DNA from: Ischnura elegans
Taxonomy: Eukaryota; Arthropoda; Insecta; Odonata; Coenagrionidae
Length of the DNA stretch: 64,000 nucleotides
Direction: 5' to 3'
Assembly: GCF_921293095.1 (NCBI RefSeq)
Contig: NW_025791676.1
Location: forward strand, 1-64,000
In this document: positions 21,274-31,862 of the stretch, piece by piece
Layout: each line of letters starts with the position of its first letter
How positions within the stretch are numbered: the first letter of the stretch is position 1
Made by a program: the position numbers and the translations under genes
The notes under the pieces: model-generated
Database searches by the model: none
What the model saw: only the letters and a program-made list of their open reading frames with translations
Told to the model about the DNA's origin: nothing

Positions 21274-23958
21274 TCATAGACGAGTGATATGCTTAGGCAG
21301 TGTATGTGTAGTAGGCAGATTTTCGTTGTAATTCCAGATATTAATTAAAAGCGGATTTTGTGTAGCTGTAAGACGAGCGCCCATGCGATTTGCTTGTTGA
21401 CTGATAAATTCCTGAACGGTGGTTAGGTTGTGAGCTCTGAGGACATGGGAAATTTTGGTTCTCTGCGGAAAATGCAAGATGAAACGGAGGGACTTATTCT
21501 GAAATGTATTTAATTTATTTTGAATTGGGAGGGAATTTGCAAAAATCTCTGCGCCGAAGAGCAGGATGGGACGAATTATTCCTTTGTACAGCCGTATTTT
21601 ATTGTCTTTAGTCAGTGGCGATTTTTTACATAAAAGTCCGTTTAATGCGTATTGTGCCTGCCGGGCTTTGGCTATTGCTGCAGTGGAATGGGATTTGTAG
21701 GAGAGACGTTGATCGAGGATGACGCCAAGAAAGCGGTGGTTGTCGACCCTTGGAACGCGTGTGTTTTGGATGAGTACTGAATTTCTAGGTTCGTGTTTTC
21801 GGGTTCTCTCGAAGTGTAAATGACTGCTTTTGGAGGCGTTTATCTGAATTTTCCATTTTTCGGTCCATTTATGAATTTTGCTAAGATGTCTGTTGAGTTT
21901 TCTGATGTTAGTGTCGGTGTATTTGGATTGTGCTGAAATGGCTGTGTCGTCTGCATACATGTGGAGTGTAGTGTCATCGTCTGTGGGAATGTCGTTTACG
22001 AAAATGTTGAATAATAACGGACTCAACAGCGAGCCCTGAGGAACACCAGCTTGCGCTGGTCTTTCCGACGACAAGATATTGAAGTCGGAGATTTTAAACG
22101 AGCGGCCTCGGAGGTAACTTCTGACGAGCGCGATCAGAGACATCGGGAACTGATTAAGATACATTTTGTAGATGAGCGCGTCATGCCAAACGCGATCAAA
22201 GGCTCTGGCAACGTCCAGAAAAACCGCATCTGTAGGGCGTCGAAGGTTAAATCCGCGTGTAACTTGTTCAACGAGGCGAAGGATTTGGTGAGTGCAAGAG
22301 TGGCGTTTCCTGAAACCAAATTGCTCAGGGCGGAATGTGTTATTTTGTTGAACGTGTAATTCTAATTTCGATAGTATGATGCTTTCAAAAATTTTGGAAA
22401 TGTTGGAAAGTAATGTGATTGGTCGTGAATTTCCTGGGATGGTGGGATTTTTTCCGGGTTTTGGAATAAGAATTACTTTGCCTACTTTCCAGGCAGCCGG
22501 AAAATGGGAGGATTTGAAGCAATTATTAAATAGATCAGCAAGGAGAAGACTGAAGCGGGGAACTTTACAACTGTTTTTCAATAAAAGATTGGTGATGCCA
22601 TCTAAACCGGGGGCTTTGTGTTTGGGGAATTTATTGATAATAGATTCGATTTCAAAAGAAGAGGTAATATCAAAATTTGGCTTTGGGAGAGAAAAAGTAC
22701 TTAGAACCAAGGCAATTTGTCTATCAAGGGGAGAATGAGAAGGATCTAGTGCCATGGTTTGTTGCAAATGGTCCGCCTGGATTTCGGTTTTGTGTTGCGG
22801 GTCGTAAATGTATTTGTTATCATGTTTAATTGGGGGAGAAATTACTTTAACTGTGCGTCTGAGGGACTTTGATGTTTTCCAAAGGGTGTTGTCTTCGAAT
22901 GAGAGTGTAGATACATGTGTGTTCCAACGCTCGGAAGAATGTTTTGAGATTTCCCTACTGACGCCTGCGCAGAGATGTTGATAGCGCAGCTTGTCATACG
23001 GATCTCTGGAGCGCTGCCATCGCCTACGCGCGGCATTACGACGCTTAATCAGTTCTACGATAGATTGATCGAAGTGACTGGGCGCGCTCGCGGAGACGGG
23101 AATGGATCGCGTGACGGAATCTTTAACCCGGGTTAAAGTGGAGCTGATGAGTGAAGCTCTCTGATCAAGATCGTGCGTGGAGGGGGAATCAAGGAGAGGA
23201 ATAGAATCGAGATTGATGGTAAGGGAATTAACGAAACGAGACCAATTAGTGAAAATTTTTGCAGGAGGAATTATTTTACGCGGCTGAATGGGAATGTGAA
23301 AAAGAATTGGAAAGTGGTCGGAAGTGAATGAATGAATTACATCAGGAGTTGAAGTAATGGGAAGGTTATTGCAAACGGCAAAATCAAGAATATCGGCAGA
23401 ATATCTGTGGGAAGAGCAATAATGAGTAGGTGAAGTTGGAGCAAGAACGGAGAATGGTTTGCCGGTAATGAATTTAAGCAGAGTTTTGCCGTTTTTATTC
23501 GTAGCGTACGAATTAAATGAAGGGGATTTTGAATTCCAGTCGCCTATGAAAAGACCGCTCGAATACATGGAAAAAAGTTCCTCAAGGTCGTCGCTGCTGA
23601 GCTTTTTGGTGGCAGGTTGATATATTGAAAAGATGTTAAGTTTACCGTGTTGGGTGTCAAGTGCGATTCCAAGGGCCTCAAGGGAATTTAGGACGGGGAC
23701 GTTGAGAATGGAATAATTAAGCGATTTATGAACTAAGACAGCTACCCCCCCTCCCCGCGTGTCCCTGTCAAGGCGGTGTATGTTATAATGGGCGTTAGAT
23801 AGTGTATTATGTGGTTTCAAGTGTGTTTCCTGCAATAAAATTACGTGTATCATGTTATCAAATGCATATTGCAGGAGTTCGTTTTTCTTGTTCGTGATGC
23901 CTTGACAGTTCCACGAGAGTAACTTGAGTGTAGGTATGCAGTGTGTCGTATTGTTCAT
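21274..23958 (-). CDS. LINE A ORF2: AP-endonuclease and reverse transcriptase
   Basis: An 894-aa polyprotein that nicks target DNA and reverse-transcribes the element RNA from the nick. The N-terminal AP-type endonuclease (about 10-225) has LSWNCQG (N17), LLQETHL (E44), GDWNS (D140/N142) and SDHFPI (214-215). The RT (about 445-740) has RPITLLSNISKIFE, VFLDVARAFDRVWH, AGVPQGSLLSPLLFN and the catalytic YADD at 668-671. A C-terminal segment follows without RNase H, as in Jockey elements. The start ATG overlaps the ORF1 stop (ATGA). No internal stop is present. The protein is identical to that of LINE B. The endonuclease is the candidate determinant of H3-leader targeting. Confidence 0.95.
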   Translation of the reverse strand: MNNTTHCIPTLKLLSWNCQGITNKKNELLQYAFDNMIHVILLQETHLKPHNTLSNAHYNIHRLDRDTRGGGVAVLVHKSLNYSILNVPVLNSLEALGIALDTQHGKLNIFSIYQPATKKLSSDDLEELFSMYSSGLFIGDWNSKSPSFNSYATNKNGKTLLKFITGKPFSVLAPTSPTHYCSSHRYSADILDFAVCNNLPITSTPDVIHSFTSDHFPILFHIPIQPRKIIPPAKIFTNWSRFVNSLTINLDSIPLLDSPSTHDLDQRASLISSTLTRVKDSVTRSIPVSASAPSHFDQSIVELIKRRNAARRRWQRSRDPYDKLRYQHLCAGVSREISKHSSERWNTHVSTLSFEDNTLWKTSKSLRRTVKVISPPIKHDNKYIYDPQHKTEIQADHLQQTMALDPSHSPLDRQIALVLSTFSLPKPNFDITSSFEIESIINKFPKHKAPGLDGITNLLLKNSCKVPRFSLLLADLFNNCFKSSHFPAAWKVGKVILIPKPGKNPTIPGNSRPITLLSNISKIFESIILSKLELHVQQNNTFRPEQFGFRKRHSCTHQILRLVEQVTRGFNLRRPTDAVFLDVARAFDRVWHDALIYKMYLNQFPMSLIALVRSYLRGRSFKISDFNILSSERPAQAGVPQGSLLSPLLFNIFVNDIPTDDDTTLHMYADDTAISAQSKYTDTNIRKLNRHLSKIHKWTEKWKIQINASKSSHLHFERTRKHEPRNSVLIQNTRVPRVDNHRFLGVILDQRLSYKSHSTAAIAKARQAQYALNGLLCKKSPLTKDNKIRLYKGIIRPILLFGAEIFANSLPIQNKLNTFQNKSLRFILHFPQRTKISHVLRAHNLTTVQEFISQQANRMGARLTATQNPLLINIWNYNENLPTTHTLPKHITRL

Positions 23959-25649
23959 GGTGTAGCGGTGAGGGTAAGTAGCTGCTCAAGAATGAAAATT
24001 TTCTTTTCCTGCACGGAATTGCAGTGGCGGAGCTGTGAGAATATTCCCCGGCACCAACGGAGCAGTTCCGCGGTGTCGGGGTCGGCTGACGGGGCGGTGG
24101 CATTGTCGGGCATCGGCAGTTGGTTGGGATTTTGGTACATAAGCGGCGGAAAATGAGAATTTTGAGGGTATTCGGGGTATCGTACCATTTCGGAGTGACT
24201 TGGGTCTTCGGGGCTTGTGATTGGCTGAGGTGAATTAGCGACTGTGGAGGCAAAGCTGCGGGAATTATGAATTAAGTTTGAACGTTGGGTAGGAAAATCG
24301 GGTCTAGAGGGGAATTTTGCAGCAATTAGTGCTTTCCTGGCGTCTTTATGGATGGGGCAGCCACGGTAGCTAGCGGTGTGGCCGCCTTGGCAGAGGTAAC
24401 AAGTGGGATCGGCTCCTTGGGGCTTTGTACACTGTCCGGTTATGTGGTCAGCACCGCATCTGACACAGTTTGGAGGGAGTTGGCAGTGATTTTTTGTGTG
24501 CCCAAGGCGTTGGCACCTATGGCATTGAACGGGTTGAAGGGGTTTACGGAAGGGAAAAATACGGACGCTTAGTCCGGCAATTAGGTGAAGGGAAGTAAAT
24601 TTTTGAAGGTCGGCATGAGGGGCCAATGAGACCCGGCAGGTTCTGGTCGGGTATTTTGGTACGGCATTATGTCCGAGCTGTCGCTCGTAGTTACTGGGTC
24701 GAGTAGAAAATATTCGTTCGACGTGAACGACAGGGAAGCCTAAGTGTTCCAGTTCAGTCATAACGTCTTCTGTCGGGACTGATTGGAGTATGCCGGTGAT
24801 GGCATATTCCTTTCGTTTTTCGTCAGATATAGCGTAGGTAACGTAAGGAATGTTTAATTCCTTCAGGATTCGGTCAGTTGCACGGAAGTCGTCAGGGGTG
24901 GAACACTTAATAATGGCTGAATTAGGTCCTGTTGAATGGGCGGCCGGGGGGAAGGTGCAGGCATTTTTTATGCGGCTATACAAAGTTGGCCAGTTTTCGG
25001 TGCTGGCGAGCCTGAAGGGCGGAAGACGAACTCGGGGGGAGGGCGCGGAAGTTTCCATGTCCTCGGGAGTTTGAGAAGGCTGATTGGCTACGGGGGCAGA
25101 AGCTGGAGTGGAAATTAGAGTGAATCGATTGCTAATTTTGATCGGAGGTGGGGAGGAAAGACTACCATTGGCCATATGGCGACGGCGTTTATTCTGTACG
25201 ACTTCAAATTCCCTATCGTGCATGGGCGCAACGTAAGAGGCGGTAGTGGCGGCGTGTGAGCACACGGAAGCAGAGCTTTGGGCCACAGGAACGGGCTGAG
25301 CAGGCTGATTGGCGGTTGATGGAGTAGGAGCAGTGTTGACGGACATCAGGGAAGGAATGGAGTCATGTTGACTCGAATTGACGGCGGCTGGAGCTGGAGA
25401 AGGTGCATTTGATGATGATGAGGTCCTTAAGGGGGCCGGAACCGGACTTTGGCTGCTGGTGGAAGGCGCTGGAGATTCTTGAGTGCTTCTGGCGGAGGTC
25501 GGTGGTGGGACGGCCCTGAAGAGGGCCGATGGAACTTCTAGCGGCGTCGCTGGAGTCTTCATGTTGACCGTTGGGGAGGGATTTTTAATTGGTTGCCTCT
25601 GCTTCCGTGAGTGCATGTCTGGGTGTGGTGCGGGGGATCGGGAGGGCAT
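23955..25649 (-). CDS. LINE A ORF1: CCHC zinc-knuckle nucleic-acid-binding protein
   Basis: A 564-aa Gag-like ORF1 protein, thought to bind element RNA and chaperone it to the target. Residues 1-145 are Pro/Ser/Ala-rich and probably disordered. A folded region (about 205-370, with NWPTLYSRIKNA and FRATDRILKELNIPYV) precedes three zinc knuckles: CHRCQRLGHTKNHC (376-389), CVRCGADHITGQC (395-407) and CYLCQGGHTASYRGC (417-431). The layout matches Jockey-clade ORF1 with the pre-C2HC region. It differs from LINE B only at residue 285 (Thr here, Ala in B). SEMVRY in this ORF is encoded by the 18-nt sequence also found in the H1 leader. Confidence 0.92.
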   Translation of the reverse strand: MPSRSPAPHPDMHSRKQRQPIKNPSPTVNMKTPATPLEVPSALFRAVPPPTSARSTQESPAPSTSSQSPVPAPLRTSSSSNAPSPAPAAVNSSQHDSIPSLMSVNTAPTPSTANQPAQPVPVAQSSASVCSHAATTASYVAPMHDREFEVVQNKRRRHMANGSLSSPPPIKISNRFTLISTPASAPVANQPSQTPEDMETSAPSPRVRLPPFRLASTENWPTLYSRIKNACTFPPAAHSTGPNSAIIKCSTPDDFRATDRILKELNIPYVTYAISDEKRKEYAITGILQSVPTEDVMTELEHLGFPVVHVERIFSTRPSNYERQLGHNAVPKYPTRTCRVSLAPHADLQKFTSLHLIAGLSVRIFPFRKPLQPVQCHRCQRLGHTKNHCQLPPNCVRCGADHITGQCTKPQGADPTCYLCQGGHTASYRGCPIHKDARKALIAAKFPSRPDFPTQRSNLIHNSRSFASTVANSPQPITSPEDPSHSEMVRYPEYPQNSHFPPLMYQNPNQLPMPDNATAPSADPDTAELLRWCRGIFSQLRHCNSVQEKKIFILEQLLTLTATP

Positions 25650-26272
25650 GGGAACCTAGCGAGGGGACCCACCCAAGTCCCCCAGGCGTGCAATGGGCGT
25701 GCTTGCGCTACCCGTGCCTGAGGTATTGGGCGAGACTTCCCAGGGAAAGACGCAAACAGACACCACCCGAAGGGAGGGAACGAGCGTCCAGTATTGCTCG
25801 CCTCCCCCCGGGGCTCTGTCACGTCGCCGTTGAGGGACGTGTAATTGTTTGGGAGTGCAAGTAATGTTATTCACGTTAGATTATTGTATAAAAAATAATA
25901 AAAAATTAAAGAGAGCTACCGGGACGGTAGTAAGGATGATTTGATGATCAGCTGGATTGCAGGCAGGATAAGGTCTTCAGGTGAAGAGTGAAGGAGTCTT
26001 CGGGTGAAGGTGAAGGCTTCGGGTGAAGGTGAAGGTTGGAAAAAAAAAGGAAAAAAAAGGGTTCTCTATGGGTTGATAGGAGATGGTAATGCTGTTTCTT
26101 CTTTTTTAATTCATTCCATTCATTTTCATTCAATTTCCGGAAGAACATCAATTGCCGCGGAGAGCACAGAAGATCGCTGTTTACTCGTTCTCGTCGTCCA
26201 ACTAACTCAACTAACTAACTAACTGGAACTGTAACTCAACTCAACTGACTACCAACTCAACTGTAACTAACT
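25650..26272 (-). other. LINE A 5' UTR and reiterated 5' junction
   Basis: Running from ORF1 outwards, it contains a GC-rich block, a GAAGGTGAAGG repeat region and an A-rich tract. The last part, about 26198-26272, is built from AACTAACT, AACTCAACT and AACTGTAACT units that resemble the target TAACTAAC. An extra tract of about 16 nt (ACTCGTTCTCGTCGTC) is absent from LINE B. The reiterated part looks like 5'-junction filler generated during insertion. Confidence 0.7.
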
Positions 26273-26778
26273 CAACTAACCTGGGCCGAGCAGACGTTCT
26301 GACGCGCCGAAGGCGCAAGAAAAATTGTCCCGGTAGCTATTTGCCACCACTACCAATGTTGTCAAAAAATAATTAAAATAAAAATGACGGAGGTTTGCGT
26401 GACTTGTGTAGTGTAATGTTTGTGAGAAGAGGAAACTTATAATCTAAAGTAACTGTTGATAGAACTGGAGAACTAAAACTAAAAATAATTAAAAACAAAG
26501 TTGATGAGAAAAGAAAGAAAAAAAATGAACATAGCTTTCGCAACAATATTTTTGTATTTTCGGTACCTAAATGGTATATTTTTTATTATTTTTTTGGTTT
26601 TAGATTAGAGTCCTTTTCATTTTTGAATATTTTATATTTTTTTTTTGAGGATTTTTCGAAGTATTTTTTAGATTTTCTATTAAGTTTTTTAACGTATCTT
26701 ATAATTTTTTTTATAACGATTTTATGTGAATTTTATTAAAAAAGAACGCAACGTAAGGAGAAAAGACATACGAAAGAC

Positions 26779-29463
26779 TCATAGACGAGTGATATGCTTA
26801 GGCAGTGTATGTGTAGTAGGCAGATTTTCGTTGTAATTCCAGATATTAATTAAAAGCGGATTTTGTGTAGCTGTAAGACGAGCGCCCATGCGATTTGCTT
26901 GTTGACTGATAAATTCCTGAACGGTGGTTAGGTTGTGAGCTCTGAGGACATGGGAAATTTTGGTTCTCTGCGGAAAATGCAAGATGAAACGGAGGGACTT
27001 ATTCTGAAATGTATTTAATTTATTTTGAATTGGGAGGGAATTTGCAAAAATCTCTGCGCCGAAGAGCAGGATGGGACGAATTATTCCTTTGTACAGCCGT
27101 ATTTTATTGTCTTTAGTCAGTGGCGATTTTTTACATAAAAGTCCGTTTAATGCGTATTGTGCCTGCCGGGCTTTGGCTATTGCTGCAGTGGAATGGGATT
27201 TGTAGGAGAGACGTTGATCGAGGATGACGCCAAGAAAGCGGTGGTTGTCGACCCTTGGAACGCGTGTGTTTTGGATGAGTACTGAATTTCTAGGTTCGTG
27301 TTTTCGGGTTCTCTCGAAGTGTAAATGACTGCTTTTGGAGGCGTTTATCTGAATTTTCCATTTTTCGGTCCATTTATGAATTTTGCTAAGATGTCTGTTA
27401 AGTTTTCTGATGTTAGTGTCGGTGTATTTGGATTGTGCTGAAATGGCTGTGTCGTCTGCATACATGTGGAGTGTAGTGTCATCGTCTGTGGGAATGTCGT
27501 TTACGAAAATGTTGAATAATAACGGACTCAACAGCGAGCCCTGAGGAACACCAGCTTGCGCTGGTCTTTCCGACGACAAGATATTGAAGTCGGAGATTTT
27601 AAACGAGCGGCCTCGGAGGTAACTTCTGACGAGCGCGATCAGAGACATCGGGAACTGATTAAGATACATTTTGTAGATGAGCGCGTCATGCCAAACGCGA
27701 TCAAAGGCTCTGGCAACGTCCAGAAAAACCGCATCTGTAGGGCGTCGAAGGTTAAATCCGCGTGTAACTTGTTCAACGAGGCGAAGGATTTGGTGAGTGC
27801 AAGAGTGGCGTTTCCTGAAACCAAATTGCTCAGGGCGGAATGTGTTATTTTGTTGAACGTGTAATTCTAATTTCGATAGTATGATGCTTTCAAAAATTTT
27901 GGAAATGTTGGAAAGTAATGTGATTGGTCGTGAATTTCCTGGGATGGTGGGATTTTTTCCGGGTTTTGGAATAAGAATTACTTTGCCTACTTTCCAGGCA
28001 GCCGGAAAATGGGAGGATTTGAAGCAATTATTAAATAGATCAGCAAGGAGAAGACTGAAGCGGGGAACTTTACAACTGTTTTTCAATAAAAGATTGGTGA
28101 TGCCATCTAAACCGGGGGCTTTGTGTTTGGGGAATTTATTGATAATAGATTCGATTTCAAAAGAAGAGGTAATATCAAAATTTGGCTTTGGGAGAGAAAA
28201 AGTACTTAGAACCAAGGCAATTTGTCTATCAAGGGGAGAATGAGAAGGATCTAGTGCCATGGTTTGTTGCAAATGGTCCGCCTGGATTTCGGTTTTGTGT
28301 TGCGGGTCGTAAATGTATTTGTTATCATGTTTAATTGGGGGGGAAATTACTTTAACTGTGCGTCTGAGGGACTTTGATGTTTTCCAAAGGGTGTTGTCTT
28401 CGAATGAGAGTGTAGATACATGTGTGTTCCAACGCTCGGAAGAATGTTTTGAGATTTCCCTACTGACGCCTGCGCAGAGATGTTGATAGCGCAGCTTGTC
28501 ATACGGATCTCTGGAGCGCTGCCATCGCCTACGCGCGGCATTACGACGCTTAATCAGTTCTACGATAGATTGATCGAAGTGACTGGGCGCGCTCGCGGAG
28601 ACGGGAATGGATCGCGTGACGGAATCTTTAACCCGGGTTAAAGTGGAGCTGATGAGTGAAGCTCTCTGATCAAGATCGTGCGTGGAGGGGGAATCAAGGA
28701 GAGGAATAGAATCGAGATTGATGGTAAGGGAATTAACGAAACGAGACCAATTAGTGAAAATTTTTGCAGGAGGAATTATTTTACGCGGCTGAATGGGAAT
28801 GTGAAAAAGAATTGGAAAGTGGTCGGAAGTGAATGAATGAATTACATCAGGAGTTGAAGTAATGGGAAGGTTATTGCAAACGGCAAAATCAAGAATATCG
28901 GCAGAATATCTGTGGGAAGAGCAATAATGAGTAGGTGAAGTTGGAGCAAGAACGGAGAATGGTTTGCCGGTAATGAATTTAAGCAGAGTTTTGCCGTTTT
29001 TATTCGTAGCGTACGAATTAAATGAAGGGGATTTTGAATTCCAGTCGCCTATGAAAAGACCGCTCGAATACATGGAAAAAAGTTCCTCAAGGTCGTCGCT
29101 GCTGAGCTTTTTGGTGGCAGGTTGATATATTGAAAAGATGTTAAGTTTACCGTGTTGGGTGTCAAGTGCGATTCCAAGGGCCTCAAGGGAATTTAGGACG
29201 GGGACGTTGAGAATGGAATAATTAAGCGATTTATGAACTAAGACAGCTACCCCCCCTCCCCGCGTGTCCCTGTCAAGGCGGTGTATGTTATAATGGGCGT
29301 TAGATAGTGTATTATGTGGTTTCAAGTGTGTTTCCTGCAATAAAATTACGTGTATCATGTTATCAAATGCATATTGCAGGAGTTCGTTTTTCTTGTTCGT
29401 GATGCCTTGACAGTTCCACGAGAGTAACTTGAGTGTAGGTATGCAGTGTGTCGTATTGTTCAT
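26779..29463 (-). CDS. LINE B ORF2: AP-endonuclease and reverse transcriptase
   Basis: 894 aa, identical in protein sequence to LINE A ORF2: AP endonuclease (about 10-225), RT with YADD at 668-671, no RNase H. The frame is fully open and overlaps ORF1 through ATGA. Because B is adjacent to the H3 promoter, it is the copy best placed to be transcribed from it. Confidence 0.95.
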   Translation of the reverse strand: MNNTTHCIPTLKLLSWNCQGITNKKNELLQYAFDNMIHVILLQETHLKPHNTLSNAHYNIHRLDRDTRGGGVAVLVHKSLNYSILNVPVLNSLEALGIALDTQHGKLNIFSIYQPATKKLSSDDLEELFSMYSSGLFIGDWNSKSPSFNSYATNKNGKTLLKFITGKPFSVLAPTSPTHYCSSHRYSADILDFAVCNNLPITSTPDVIHSFTSDHFPILFHIPIQPRKIIPPAKIFTNWSRFVNSLTINLDSIPLLDSPSTHDLDQRASLISSTLTRVKDSVTRSIPVSASAPSHFDQSIVELIKRRNAARRRWQRSRDPYDKLRYQHLCAGVSREISKHSSERWNTHVSTLSFEDNTLWKTSKSLRRTVKVISPPIKHDNKYIYDPQHKTEIQADHLQQTMALDPSHSPLDRQIALVLSTFSLPKPNFDITSSFEIESIINKFPKHKAPGLDGITNLLLKNSCKVPRFSLLLADLFNNCFKSSHFPAAWKVGKVILIPKPGKNPTIPGNSRPITLLSNISKIFESIILSKLELHVQQNNTFRPEQFGFRKRHSCTHQILRLVEQVTRGFNLRRPTDAVFLDVARAFDRVWHDALIYKMYLNQFPMSLIALVRSYLRGRSFKISDFNILSSERPAQAGVPQGSLLSPLLFNIFVNDIPTDDDTTLHMYADDTAISAQSKYTDTNIRKLNRHLSKIHKWTEKWKIQINASKSSHLHFERTRKHEPRNSVLIQNTRVPRVDNHRFLGVILDQRLSYKSHSTAAIAKARQAQYALNGLLCKKSPLTKDNKIRLYKGIIRPILLFGAEIFANSLPIQNKLNTFQNKSLRFILHFPQRTKISHVLRAHNLTTVQEFISQQANRMGARLTATQNPLLINIWNYNENLPTTHTLPKHITRL

Positions 29464-31154
29464 GGTGTAGCGGTGAGGGTAAGTAGCTGCTCAAGAATGA
29501 AAATTTTCTTTTCCTGCACGGAATTGCAGTGGCGGAGCTGTGAGAATATTCCCCGGCACCAACGGAGCAGTTCCGCGGTGTCGGGGTCGGCTGACGGGGC
29601 GGTGGCATTGTCGGGCATCGGCAGTTGGTTGGGATTTTGGTACATAAGCGGCGGAAAATGAGAATTTTGAGGGTATTCGGGGTATCGTACCATTTCGGAG
29701 TGACTTGGGTCTTCGGGGCTTGTGATTGGCTGAGGTGAATTAGCGACTGTGGAGGCAAAGCTGCGGGAATTATGAATTAAGTTTGAACGTTGGGTAGGAA
29801 AATCGGGTCTAGAGGGGAATTTTGCAGCAATTAGTGCTTTCCTGGCGTCTTTATGGATGGGGCAGCCACGGTAGCTAGCGGTGTGGCCGCCTTGGCAGAG
29901 GTAACAAGTGGGATCGGCTCCTTGGGGCTTTGTACACTGTCCGGTTATGTGGTCAGCACCGCATCTGACACAGTTTGGAGGGAGTTGGCAGTGATTTTTT
30001 GTGTGCCCAAGGCGTTGGCACCTATGGCATTGAACGGGTTGAAGGGGTTTACGGAAGGGAAAAATACGGACGCTTAGTCCGGCAATTAGGTGAAGGGAAG
30101 TAAATTTTTGAAGGTCGGCATGAGGGGCCAATGAGACCCGGCAGGTTCTGGTCGGGTATTTTGGTACGGCATTATGTCCGAGCTGTCGCTCGTAGTTACT
30201 GGGTCGAGTAGAAAATATTCGTTCGACGTGAACGACAGGGAAGCCTAAGTGTTCCAGTTCAGTCATAACGTCTTCTGTCGGGACTGATTGGAGTATGCCG
30301 GCGATGGCATATTCCTTTCGTTTTTCGTCAGATATAGCGTAGGTAACGTAAGGAATGTTTAATTCCTTCAGGATTCGGTCAGTTGCACGGAAGTCGTCAG
30401 GGGTGGAACACTTAATAATGGCTGAATTAGGTCCTGTTGAATGGGCGGCCGGGGGGAAGGTGCAGGCATTTTTTATGCGGCTATACAAAGTTGGCCAGTT
30501 TTCGGTGCTGGCGAGCCTGAAGGGCGGAAGACGAACTCGGGGGGAGGGCGCGGAAGTTTCCATGTCCTCGGGAGTTTGAGAAGGCTGATTGGCTACGGGG
30601 GCAGAAGCTGGAGTGGAAATTAGAGTGAATCGATTGCTAATTTTGATCGGAGGTGGGGAGGAAAGACTACCATTGGCCATATGGCGACGGCGTTTATTCT
30701 GTACGACTTCAAATTCCCTATCGTGCATGGGCGCAACGTAAGAGGCGGTAGTGGCGGCGTGTGAGCACACGGAAGCAGAGCTTTGGGCCACAGGAACGGG
30801 CTGAGCAGGCTGATTGGCGGTTGATGGAGTAGGAGCAGTGTTGACGGACATCAGGGAAGGAATGGAGTCATGTTGACTCGAATTGACGGCGGCTGGAGCT
30901 GGAGAAGGTGCATTTGATGATGATGAGGTCCTTAAGGGGGCCGGAACCGGACTTTGGCTGCTGGTGGAAGGCGCTGGAGATTCTTGAGTGCTTCTGGCGG
31001 AGGTCGGTGGTGGGACGGCCCTGAAGAGGGCCGATGGAACTTCTAGCGGCGTCGCTGGAGTCTTCATGTTGACCGTTGGGGAGGGATTTTTAATTGGTTG
31101 CCTCTGCTTCCGTGAGTGCATGTCTGGGTGTGGTGCGGGGGATCGGGAGGGCAT
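29460..31154 (-). CDS. LINE B ORF1: CCHC zinc-knuckle protein
   Basis: 564 aa, identical to LINE A ORF1 except Ala for Thr at residue 285. It has a Pro/Ser-rich N-terminus, a folded central region and three CCHC knuckles (376-431). It is the likely RNA-binding chaperone of the element. The frame is intact, consistent with very recent insertion. Confidence 0.92.
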   Translation of the reverse strand: MPSRSPAPHPDMHSRKQRQPIKNPSPTVNMKTPATPLEVPSALFRAVPPPTSARSTQESPAPSTSSQSPVPAPLRTSSSSNAPSPAPAAVNSSQHDSIPSLMSVNTAPTPSTANQPAQPVPVAQSSASVCSHAATTASYVAPMHDREFEVVQNKRRRHMANGSLSSPPPIKISNRFTLISTPASAPVANQPSQTPEDMETSAPSPRVRLPPFRLASTENWPTLYSRIKNACTFPPAAHSTGPNSAIIKCSTPDDFRATDRILKELNIPYVTYAISDEKRKEYAIAGILQSVPTEDVMTELEHLGFPVVHVERIFSTRPSNYERQLGHNAVPKYPTRTCRVSLAPHADLQKFTSLHLIAGLSVRIFPFRKPLQPVQCHRCQRLGHTKNHCQLPPNCVRCGADHITGQCTKPQGADPTCYLCQGGHTASYRGCPIHKDARKALIAAKFPSRPDFPTQRSNLIHNSRSFASTVANSPQPITSPEDPSHSEMVRYPEYPQNSHFPPLMYQNPNQLPMPDNATAPSADPDTAELLRWCRGIFSQLRHCNSVQEKKIFILEQLLTLTATP

Positions 31155-31756
31155 GGGAACCTAGCGAGGGGACCCACCCAAGTCCCCCAGGCGTGCAATG
31201 GGCGTGCTTGCGCTACCCGTGCCTGAGGTATTGGGCGAGACTTCCCAGGGAAAGACGCAAACAGACACCACCCGAAGGGAGGGAACGAGCGTCCAGTATT
31301 GCTCGCCTCCCCCCGGGGCTCTGTCACGTCGCCGTTGAGGGACGTGTAATTGTTTGGGAGTGCAAGTAATGTTATTCACGTTAGATTATTGTATAAAAAA
31401 TAATAAAAAATAAAGAGAGCTACCGGGACGGTAGTTAGGATGATTTGATGATCAGCTGGATTGCAGGCAGGATAAGGTCTTCAGGTGAAGAGTGAAGGAG
31501 TCTTCGGGTGAAGGTGAAGGCTTCGGGTGAAGGTGAAGGTTGGAAAAAAAAAGGAAAAAAAAGGGTTCTCTATGGGTTGATAGGAGATGGTAATGCTGTT
31601 TCTTCTTTTTTAATTCATTCCATTCATTTTCATTCAATTTCCGGAAGAACATCAATTGCCGCGGAGCGCACAGAAGATCGCTGTTTTTTCAACTAACTCA
31701 ACTGAACTGAACTCAACTATCGTCAAACTCAACTCAACTGAACTCCAACTCCACTC
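31155..31756 (-). other. LINE B 5' UTR and reiterated 5' junction
   Basis: Homologous to the LINE A 5' UTR up to GATCGCTGTTT, then diverging into its own array of AACTCAACTGAACT-like units ending TAACTAACCTGGGC at the H3 leader. The different filler distinguishes this insertion event from that of A. Confidence 0.7.
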
Positions 31757-31775
31757 TAACTAACCTGGGCGATTT

Positions 31776-31840
31776 CTCGACCCAATATATTGGCATGAGT
31801 GTGTAGACTCTTACATGTGCCGAAATGTGATTGGCTGAGA
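31776..31840 (-). promoter_or_regulatory. H3 promoter, separated from H3 by LINEs A and B
   Basis: On the minus strand a CCAAT box (AGCCAATC, 31836-31829) is followed by an AATATATT TATA-like box (31791-31784). A start site about 30 nt on would fall at about 31761, inside the target duplication. The spacing fits an insect histone promoter whose leader would run straight into the H3 ATG if the LINEs were absent. It now drives into LINE B. Confidence 0.65.
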
Positions 31841-31862
31841 GTGCGAGACCGTCGAAAGACGT

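Larger units (their letters stand above)
26287..31756 (-). mobile_element. LINE B, Jockey clade, full length and intact
   Basis: Near-identical to LINE A with the same organisation and 3' hairpin (26304-26316), inserted immediately upstream of A and next to the H3 promoter. The 3' end carries CTCGG where A has CTTGG before the target. Differences from A are mostly homopolymer lengths and single substitutions. The 5' end differs, with TTTTTTC followed by its own set of AACTCAACTGAACT-like repeats (about 31685-31756). Confidence 0.88.
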
